The notes under the pieces were generated by a model, which did not search any database, was not told the DNA's origin, and saw nothing but the letters and a program-made list of their open reading frames with translations. Shown piece after piece: positions 58,460 to 64,000 of a DNA stretch of 64,000 nucleotides; the stretch's first letter is position 1; every line of letters begins with the position of its first letter. The stretch comes from Halobacterium sp. KA-4 (GTDB taxonomy: Archaea; Halobacteriota; Halobacteria; Halobacteriales; Halobacteriaceae). The stretch covers positions 62,001 through 126,000 of the forward strand of contig NZ_JAJJZG010000005.1 of NCBI RefSeq assembly GCF_021028995.1, given 5' to 3'. The translations under genes and the position numbers were made by a program.

Positions 58460-58696
58460 TTAGGCGTCGTCGACTTCTTCGTCCTCGCCCTCGTCGGGGT
58501 CCTCCTCGCTCTCGTCGTCCTCGGCGAGTTCGAGGTTGTCCTCAGGCACGCCGGCTTCCTGGCCGTCGTCGAAGCTAACGGTGTAGTTGGGCTCGCCGAA
58601 CATCGTGTCGACGACCTGCGTGATGGTGCCAGTCTCGCCGTCGTACTCGCTGTGCTTGTCGTGGAGGACGACCTCGTCGTCTTCTTCGAAGCTCAT
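58460..58696 (-). CDS. DUF1918-like small protein
   Basis: A 78-residue acidic protein with a KOW/SH3-like beta core: VVLHDKHSEYDGETGTITQVVDTMFGEPNYTVSFDDG. Similar haloarchaeal proteins are annotated DUF1918. The last 25 residues are nearly all Glu/Asp. Start ATG 58696 was chosen because the longer frame adds only a non-conserved basic peptide. Function unknown; possibly binds RNA or ribosome-like partner. Confidence 0.75.
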   Translation of the reverse strand: MSFEEDDEVVLHDKHSEYDGETGTITQVVDTMFGEPNYTVSFDDGQEAGVPEDNLELAEDDESEEDPDEGEDEEVDDA

Positions 58697-58843
58697 GGCA
58701 CGAAGTTCCCGCGGCCGATTCAAAAGCGACCCGGTTTCGCGCCTCCGAAACGGTAACGTGCGTGTCCGCCGTACGACTGGCTATGACCCTCGCTCTCGCC
58801 ACGCTCGCAGCGTCCCCGAATCGCCTGCAGCCACCGCACCGCG

Positions 58844-59401
58844 ATGCCAGTCGATGACCTCTGGTATCTCGCGACCCGTGCCGAACAGCGCGCCGAACGC
58901 GCCTACCACGCACTGACCGACGCCCACGACGACTTTCTGGAGTTCAACCGGCGGCGGTCGGTCTCCCAGGATCGCTTCCGCACGCTCGCAGAACGCGTCG
59001 AACGCACTGGTGCGCCCTACGGCGCGCACACAGTCGTCTACCGGGATAACGGCGACGTGGTGTTGGTGCGCCACGAGGATGTCGACCTCTGGGTACTCCC
59101 CGGTGGCGGCGTCGACGACGGGGAGACCTTCCGCGAGGCCGCCGAGCGCGAACTCGCCGAGGAAGCCGGCGTCGATGCTACCTACCACGGCCTCGCGATG
59201 ATGACCTCGGTCGCCTTCGAGTCCAGCGGCTACTCCGCGTGGGGCGTCCTCCCCGTCTTCGAGGCGTGCGCCGACGACACTACCCTCGAAGTCCGGGACC
59301 CGGACGGCGAAATAACGGACGCCGCCTGGTTCGCCGACCTCCCCAAGGACACCCGCGACCGCCGCGACCTCCAGCGCTGGCGCGATCGAGCGTTCTCGTA
59401 G
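58844..59401 (+). CDS. NUDIX hydrolase
   Basis: A 185-residue NUDIX enzyme hydrolysing nucleoside diphosphate derivatives. Nudix box GGGVDDGETFREAAERELAEEAGV near residue 88 is complete (G-x5-E-x7-R-E-x2-E-E-x-G). The N-terminal 55 residues are a helical, haloarchaeal-specific extension (NRRRSVSQDRFRTLAERVER). Substrate not predictable. ATG 58844. Followed by a GNAT gene at 32 bases. Confidence 0.9.
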   Translation: MPVDDLWYLATRAEQRAERAYHALTDAHDDFLEFNRRRSVSQDRFRTLAERVERTGAPYGAHTVVYRDNGDVVLVRHEDVDLWVLPGGGVDDGETFREAAERELAEEAGVDATYHGLAMMTSVAFESSGYSAWGVLPVFEACADDTTLEVRDPDGEITDAAWFADLPKDTRDRRDLQRWRDRAFS

Positions 59402-59433
59402 CGCTTTTCTCGTCCGTCCGCGTCCTTGCTGGC

Positions 59434-59895
59434 ATGGACGTACGCGTGCCGGTGGACAGCGAGCGGGCGGCCGTCGCCGACCGACTGCTCCGGCCGGCGT
59501 ACCGCGAGGCCGAAGCCCTTGACCCCGCGTTCAGCGACCTTGACGAGGACGTCGTCGCCGACGAGGACTGCTCGCGGTGGCTGGACGACGCCGACCGCAC
59601 GATGTTCGTCGCGTACGACCCCGAGCCCGTCGGTGTCGTCTCCGGCGGCGCCACGTCGTCGCCGGCGCTGTACACCCGTGGAAAGAACTGCTACGTCGAC
59701 GGCCTCTACGTCGTTCACGAGCGCCGCCGCGAGGGAATCGCGGGCCGTCTGCTCGACCGGATGAAAGCGTGGGGACAGGAGCACGACTGCGAGTACGCGA
59801 GTCTCTCCGTGCACGTCGGCAATCACGCCGCGATGGCGTTCTACGAGGACCACGGCTTCGAACCGAAGTTCCGCAGCCTCCGCCAGCGGCTCTGA
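59434..59895 (+). CDS. GNAT family N-acetyltransferase
   Basis: A 153-residue acetyltransferase. Acetyl-CoA loop: VHERRREGIAGRLLDRM near residue 105; end YASLSVHVGNHAAMAFYEDHGFEPKFRSLRQRL. Start ATG 59434 gives a complete fold (MDVRVPVDSERAAVADRLLRPAYREAEAL). Substrate unknown. Confidence 0.88.
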   Translation: MDVRVPVDSERAAVADRLLRPAYREAEALDPAFSDLDEDVVADEDCSRWLDDADRTMFVAYDPEPVGVVSGGATSSPALYTRGKNCYVDGLYVVHERRREGIAGRLLDRMKAWGQEHDCEYASLSVHVGNHAAMAFYEDHGFEPKFRSLRQRL

Positions 59896-59989
59896 CTAGC
59901 CTCGTTCGCCCCGAAAGACCTTTTCCGTCACCTGTCGAACCCCGAGGCATCCCGGTTCGTCCGCTTCGCGTGGCGGCCGATTACTCAGT

Positions 59990-60811
59990 ATGAAGTTCGA
60001 CTTGTCGCTGGACCGAGTCGCCCGGACGGCCGGCTACGGACTGTTCGGTGTCGTCGGGGCCATCGTCGTCGCACTCGTATTCGCGCGCGGCCTCTCCCCG
60101 CTCCAGCCCGTGGTCTACGACGCGTTCTACCTCGTCCTCGGTCCGTGGTCGGCGACCGAGTTATCGTCCGTCCTCCACATCACTACCGTCGGCGTACTCG
60201 CGGTTACCGCGCCGGTGCTCGTCGCCGAATACACTGCTGGCGACCGGCTTCGCACGCTCGCAGTCGGTGCTGCCGTCGCGTTCGCGGTGCTCGTCGTCGT
60301 CTCGGTTCTCGCCGCGTTCGTCCACCTGCTCGGTTTTCCCACTGTCGCGGTTGCCGTCGCAGTTGTCGCCGCTGCCGCGACGGCGGGCCTTCGGCGCGTA
60401 CGTACCTCCCGCGAGGCAACTGTAACGTTCGCGGGGTCGCTCCCGGTGCTCGCGCTCCTGCTCGTCCTGTTAGGCGTCGGACTCGGCTGGGGTGGCGGCT
60501 ACGACGTTGTCGCCGAACCAATCGACGCGTCGGCTGTCGACGGACCAGCAGCGGACTTCGAAAACACACCTGCGGTCCGCGACGACCTGTTCTCCGCGGC
60601 CGCCTGCGACCCCGCCGACGACGGGACCTGCCGGCTCTCGCTCCGGTCATACGAACACGAACGCGAGGCCGCGCGCGTGCTCGCGGCTAACGGCGTCAGG
60701 TGTCCGTTCGTGAATACGCCGCAAAATCCAGTCTACGACCCGGACGCGTCGTTCGTCGCCGAACACGACAACCAGTACTACCGGGTGACCTGCGAAGCGT
60801 ACGGCGACTGA
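59990..60811 (+). CDS. membrane protein of unknown function with exposed C-terminal domain
   Basis: A 273-residue protein. About five transmembrane segments between residues 12 and 175 (YGLFGVVGAIVVALVFARG, ITTVGVLAVTAPVLVA, VLVVVSVLAAFVHLLG, TVAVAVAVVAAAATAG, PVLALLLVLLGVGLGWGGG), then a 95-residue soluble domain with four Cys (AACDPADDGTCRLSL, NGVRCPFVNT, YRVTCEAYGD), probably outside and disulfide-bonded. No family recognised. Confidence 0.7.
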   Translation: MKFDLSLDRVARTAGYGLFGVVGAIVVALVFARGLSPLQPVVYDAFYLVLGPWSATELSSVLHITTVGVLAVTAPVLVAEYTAGDRLRTLAVGAAVAFAVLVVVSVLAAFVHLLGFPTVAVAVAVVAAAATAGLRRVRTSREATVTFAGSLPVLALLLVLLGVGLGWGGGYDVVAEPIDASAVDGPAADFENTPAVRDDLFSAAACDPADDGTCRLSLRSYEHEREAARVLAANGVRCPFVNTPQNPVYDPDASFVAEHDNQYYRVTCEAYGD

Positions 60812-61639
60812 TTACTCGGGCCCGAACGACTTGCCCTCGCGCTCTTCGGCGTCCATCCGTCGGAGCGTGGCGCGGGCGTTGCTCGCCTCGTAGCCGAAGA
60901 ACACGCCCTCTGCGTACTCTTCGACGACCTCAGTGGCGTGAACCAGATTCTCGACCTCGACGTCGACGGCGTACAGTTCGACGCTGAACGGCGCGTCGAG
61001 GAGGTCTTCGAAGCCGGAGGCGATGGTCTCCAGCCAGTACGTCGTCCCGTAGTTGGTGTCGTACAGCGGCACGACGAACTCGTCGACGTGCTCGGCGAGC
61101 GCTTCGACGTCGAGGCCCGCGCGCTCGTAGAGGTGTCCCGGATACGGGTCGGGGTAGAGGGTGAGATACGTCGTTCCGGGGATGCGGTCGGCGGCCTCCG
61201 CGACGAACTCCGTGATAACGCTCGCGCGCCAGTCGTACCAGTCGTCGAATTCGGATGCCTCGAAGGCACTCTCGCAGCGCTCACAGTGGCAGTACTCGCC
61301 GCGCGGGAACCCCACGTCGTCGAGGCGAACGTCGCCGTTGACCTCTGCACACGTCTCGATGACCGTTAGGAGGCCGTTGCGGTAGTCCTCGGCGAGCGGG
61401 CAGATGTACGACCAGTCGAAGTACGGCTGGTCGCGGGTGGCCTCGTTGCCCTCGTCGTCGACGGGCACGAGGTCGGGTTCGGTGCCGGCGGTGGCGTTGT
61501 CCCCGAAGCAGGACACCATGCTGACGGCGTCCTCCAGCGGGTCGGTGTGGCGGCCGGTGACGTCTTTGACCTCGTAGAACGTGCGGTCGAACTCCGGCCA
61601 CTCGACTTCCTCGGCGTTCCGCGTGACGACGCCGTACAT
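60812..61639 (-). CDS. TIM-barrel-like protein with CxxC motif
   Basis: A 275-residue soluble protein found in haloarchaea. The sequence GEYCHCERCESAFEASEFDDWYDWRASVITEFVAEAAD near residue 120, YLTLYPDPYPGHLYERAGLD and FVVPLYDTNYGTTYWLETIASGF resemble glycoside-hydrolase-like TIM barrels. The Cys cluster CHCERC could bind metal. Catalytic acids not identified. Its stop abuts the upstream membrane protein gene (convergent). Confidence 0.65.
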   Translation of the reverse strand: MYGVVTRNAEEVEWPEFDRTFYEVKDVTGRHTDPLEDAVSMVSCFGDNATAGTEPDLVPVDDEGNEATRDQPYFDWSYICPLAEDYRNGLLTVIETCAEVNGDVRLDDVGFPRGEYCHCERCESAFEASEFDDWYDWRASVITEFVAEAADRIPGTTYLTLYPDPYPGHLYERAGLDVEALAEHVDEFVVPLYDTNYGTTYWLETIASGFEDLLDAPFSVELYAVDVEVENLVHATEVVEEYAEGVFFGYEASNARATLRRMDAEEREGKSFGPE

Positions 61640-61721
61640 GGACGCGAGTTGGCCGGCGGGCCGCCTAAGTCGTTCGCTCTCGGCACGCGCAGAAAAAGCG
61701 GGGTGTGGGCGGCGGGATCGA

Positions 61722-61838
61722 CTAGTCGATGCGGTCGACTTCCTGGGGTTCGGGTGCTTCGTCTCCCCCGACGACGAACTTCCAGACGAGGGCGATGACG
61801 AGCAGTGCAGCGGCGGCTTTCACAAGTTTTCCTGCCAT
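61722..61838 (-). CDS. 38-residue single-helix membrane microprotein
   Basis: ATG 61838 opens a 38-residue frame: MAGKLVKAAAALLVIALVW, then KFVVGGDEAPEPQEVDRID. One transmembrane helix preceded by a basic Lys and followed by an acidic tail. It would be missed by minimum-length gene callers. Start and stop lie in the gap between the TIM-barrel gene and pyrI. No TATA box is clear. Confidence 0.6.
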   Translation of the reverse strand: MAGKLVKAAAALLVIALVWKFVVGGDEAPEPQEVDRID

Positions 61839-61917
61839 GTTTGACACTATCGGCGGCCGGCACTAAACGCTTTGCGGGGTCGGCACGAATCCGTGATTGT
61901 CTACCAACATCTCGCGG

Positions 61918-62376
61918 TTAGTTCCGGAGGTGTGCGGTGATGTCCTCGCGGATAAGCTCCCCACAGTACTCACACCGCAGGCCGTCCTCCAGCACCGCGA
62001 ACGTCGGCTCAACGGGTTCGCCCGCGTTCGTGATGCATTCGCGGTTCGGACAGACGAGCACGCCGCCGACCTCCTCGGGTCGTTCGACGCGGCGCTTGTC
62101 CACGACGTCGTAGTCGCGGATGATGTTGATGGTTGCCTCAGGCGCGATGAGTGACAGCACTTCGGCCTCGCTGTCGCTGAGTTCGCGGCCTTCGACCTTC
62201 ACGACGTCTTTGCGACCGAGCCTATCGGAGGGGACGTTCATGCCGAGGCTCATCGGCGTGCCTTCGGTGCCATCGATGCCCAGCAGGCTGAGCACGTGCA
62301 GCGCCTCCCCGGCGGAGACGTGGTCGATGACGGTGCCGTTCTGGATTTTCGAGACGCGGAGTTCAGTGTCAGTCAT
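61918..62376 (-). CDS. pyrI: aspartate carbamoyltransferase regulatory subunit
   Basis: A 152-residue regulatory subunit of aspartate transcarbamoylase, sensing CTP/ATP. Allosteric domain ([26 protein letters not shown]) and a zinc domain with four Cys: CPNREC...CEYCG. All four ligands are present. Overlaps the pyrB stop by 8 bases: pyrB-pyrI operon on the minus strand. Confidence 0.94.
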   Translation of the reverse strand: MTDTELRVSKIQNGTVIDHVSAGEALHVLSLLGIDGTEGTPMSLGMNVPSDRLGRKDVVKVEGRELSDSEAEVLSLIAPEATINIIRDYDVVDKRRVERPEEVGGVLVCPNRECITNAGEPVEPTFAVLEDGLRCEYCGELIREDITAHLRN

Positions 62377-63280
62377 CGTCGAGGAGCAAGTCGAGGAGGG
62401 CCATTCGGACCGGAACGCCGTTGTGTGCCTGTTCGAAGTACGTCGCGTTCTCCGTCTCGTCGACCGCGGCCGCGATTTCGTCCACGCGGGGCAGCGGGTG
62501 CATCACCGCGAGGTCGTCTTTCGCGGCGTCGAGGGTTTCGGGCGTGATGCTGTACTCGCCCGCGACGGCCTCGTACTCGTCCTCGTCGGGGAAGCGCTCG
62601 CGCTGGATGCGCGTGACGTACAGCACGTCGAGGTTCGGGAGGACTGCGTCGAGGGACTCGTGTTCCTGTACCTGCGCGCCCGCCTCGTGGAGGTCGTAGC
62701 GCACCGAGCGCGGCAGTTGCAGGCTCTCCGGGCTGACGAAGTGCTGGCGGACGTCGAAATTCGTGAGCGCGTGCGCCAGCGAGTGGACCGTCCGGCCGTA
62801 CTTCAGGTCGCCCATGATGCCGATGGAGATGTCGTCGAGACCTGCGTGCTCGCGAATCGTGTAGAGGTCCAACAGCGTCTGACTCGGGTGGTGCCCGGCA
62901 CCATCGCCCGCGTTCACGACGGGAACGTCGACGTGCTCGCTGGCCATCTTCGCAGCGCCTTGCTTGGGGTGGCGGAGCACGATGCCGTCGGCGTACCCCT
63001 CGACGACGCGGACAGTGTCGGCCAGCGACTCGCCCTTCTTCACCGACGAGGACTCCACGGAGCCCATGTCGACGACGTCGCCGCCGAGGCGTTTCGCGGC
63101 CGTCTCGAAACTCATCTTCGTACGCGTGCTCGGCTCGAAGAAGCACAGCGCGAGCAGCTCGTCGGCGTACCGCTCGCCGGCGGCCGCCGGGTTGTCGTCG
63201 AAGGCCGCCGCCCTGTCGAGGACCGTCTCGATGTCGGCCCGCGAGAGCTGTTTGGCGGTGAGGAGGTGGTCGTGACGCAT
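62369..63280 (-). CDS. pyrB: aspartate carbamoyltransferase catalytic subunit
   Basis: A 303-residue enzyme of pyrimidine synthesis forming N-carbamoyl-aspartate. Carbamoyl-phosphate site [15 protein letters not shown] near residue 50, aspartate loop ([21 protein letters not shown]) and the C-terminal [10 protein letters not shown]. Start ATG 63280 matches the family N terminus ([21 protein letters not shown]). Complete. pyrI follows. Confidence 0.95.
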   Translation of the reverse strand: MRHDHLLTAKQLSRADIETVLDRAAAFDDNPAAAGERYADELLALCFFEPSTRTKMSFETAAKRLGGDVVDMGSVESSSVKKGESLADTVRVVEGYADGIVLRHPKQGAAKMASEHVDVPVVNAGDGAGHHPSQTLLDLYTIREHAGLDDISIGIMGDLKYGRTVHSLAHALTNFDVRQHFVSPESLQLPRSVRYDLHEAGAQVQEHESLDAVLPNLDVLYVTRIQRERFPDEDEYEAVAGEYSITPETLDAAKDDLAVMHPLPRVDEIAAAVDETENATYFEQAHNGVPVRMALLDLLLDDD

Positions 63281-63369
63281 CGGTTCAGTACGCGACCCCC
63301 GGGAGCGTAAAGGTCCCGGAGCACGGCCACCTCCGGGATGTGCCACCGCGCCACACTCGCGGCCCGAGG

Positions 63370-63378
63370 TTCAAGTAC
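63370..63378 (+). promoter_or_regulatory. TATA-like element upstream of the ParA/MinD gene
   Basis: TTCAAGTAC lies 23-31 bases before GTG 63401, the expected spacing for a leaderless transcript, supporting GTG over ATG 63338 as the start. Confidence 0.4.
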
Positions 63379-63400
63379 GAAGCCGGGGCCACTCACTCGC

Positions 63401-63985
63401 GTGCTGGCAGTCGCAGGCGGCAAGGGCAGCAGCGGGAAGACCACTACCGCGCTCAGTCTCGCAAGCGCGCTCGTCGTGGACTGTGACCTCGACGCGCCGA
63501 ACCTCCACCTGCGTGCGGGCGTCCCGCGAGACCCCGGCGTGGACGCCGCCAACCCGATTGCGACCGCCCATGAGTCGACCACAGTTCCCGGCGTCGACGT
63601 GCTCCCGGTAGGCGACGCCGACGGAGACGACCTCGCCACAACACTCGACACGCTGCTCGAATCACGACTCACTATCTTGGACTGCCTCGCGGGTGCCAGC
63701 GAGGCCGCAGTCCGCCCGCTGCGCGTGGCCGACAGTTGCGTCGTCGTCGCGACCGATAGCCGAGAGGGTATCGAGGACGCAGTCAAGACCGTCGCGATGG
63801 CGCGCGCAGACGGAACGCCAGTCCGCGCTATCGGCGTCACTCGTGCGGTCGCCGTCCCTACAGGGCTCGCAGACGCGACGGCAGCCGACAATGTGCCGAT
63901 TCCCGACGCCACAGCGCCACTCGAAGCATCGGAGACGGCCGCAGCGTACGCGACTCTTACCGGATACGTCGAGCCAAATACTTAA
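63401..63985 (+). CDS. ParA/MinD family ATPase
   Basis: A 194-residue P-loop ATPase. The deviant Walker A GGKGSSGKTTTALSLA carries the signature Lys near its start; switch Asp in VVDCDLDAPNLHL; LTILDCLAGASEA in place of the usual DxPxG; DSCVVVATDSREGIEDAVKT. Shorter than MinD (about 250), without a clear membrane-targeting tail. A partition or septum/complex-positioning role is family knowledge. GTG 63401 was preferred to an upstream ATG because a TATA-like TTCAAGTAC lies 23-31 bases before it. Confidence 0.82.
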   Translation: MLAVAGGKGSSGKTTTALSLASALVVDCDLDAPNLHLRAGVPRDPGVDAANPIATAHESTTVPGVDVLPVGDADGDDLATTLDTLLESRLTILDCLAGASEAAVRPLRVADSCVVVATDSREGIEDAVKTVAMARADGTPVRAIGVTRAVAVPTGLADATAADNVPIPDATAPLEASETAAAYATLTGYVEPNT

Positions 63986-64000
63986 CCTGCGTCCGTCTCC

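Noticed and set aside
1-64000. tRNA, rRNA or other structural RNA genes
   Set aside because: The intergenic gaps are short and none shows a cloverleaf, CCA-type end or rRNA signature on reading; a covariance model search would be decisive.

Overview
The window is chromosomal DNA of a halophilic archaeon (class Halobacteria), probably Halobacterium-like, although the genus cannot be proved from this sequence. Reasons: high GC with strongly biased third positions; very acidic proteins; many leaderless genes with a TATA-like box about 25-30 bases before the start codon; Tat-lipobox lipoproteins; a PGF-CTERM-type surface protein; HalX response regulators; and archaeal informational genes (RPA with its associated protein, RNase P proteins, aIF2-beta, SBDS, proteasome alpha, archaeal shikimate kinase). 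I find no rRNA, tRNA or CRISPR array.

Layout. 1-11 kb: end of an M24 peptidase, a PAS regulator, a histidine kinase-HalX pair, tyrA with an Rsm22-like methyltransferase, an Lrp regulator followed by a TrkA-N protein and an amino acid transporter, surE, an acetyltransferase and a small Cys-motif protein. 11-16 kb: a dabB-dabA inorganic carbon transporter operon behind an Lrp-type regulator. 16-22.5 kb is the most accessory part: lipoproteins, a cupin, a DUF47/PhoU-like protein, MscS, a vapBC relic, a broken IS6-type insertion sequence and orphan membrane proteins. 22.5-31 kb: shikimate kinase and chorismate mutase, small haloarchaeal proteins, a second histidine kinase-HalX pair, an Lhr-type helicase and a DJ-1 protein. 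31-35 kb: the RPA/RPA-associated protein/phosphoesterase operon. 35-40 kb: riboflavin pathway reductase, UspA, a glutaredoxin-thioredoxin reductase fusion, a RelBE-type toxin-antitoxin pair and DUF357. 39.6-43 kb: a winged-helix regulator, a membrane protein and a five-repeat surface protein. 43-49 kb: aIF2-beta, UPF0058 and DUF555 proteins, OGG glycosylase, acylphosphatase, NAD(P)HX repair enzyme, moaC, hflX. 49-54 kb: an RNA/protein-processing block (SBDS, proteasome alpha, RNase P components 2 and 3, a methyltransferase, a COG1325 RNA-binding protein) plus a TRIC-like channel. 54-58.5 kb: glycosyltransferase, flippase-like membrane protein and two alkaline phosphatase superfamily proteins, which look like an envelope-modification cluster. 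58.5-64 kb: DUF1918, NUDIX, acetyltransferase, two unknowns, pyrB-pyrI and a ParA/MinD-type ATPase.

How genes work together: translational coupling is common (ATGA or short overlaps at tyrA/methyltransferase, dabB/dabA, aroK/chorismate mutase, rpa/rpap, nnr/moaC, rnp3/methyltransferase/rnp2, pyrB/pyrI). The most unusual observations are a two-hairpin insertion that breaks the IS6 transposase, a set of 11-bp phased A/T boxes in front of the repeat surface protein with a matching box in front of its membrane-protein neighbour, and paired palindromes upstream of the dab promoter.
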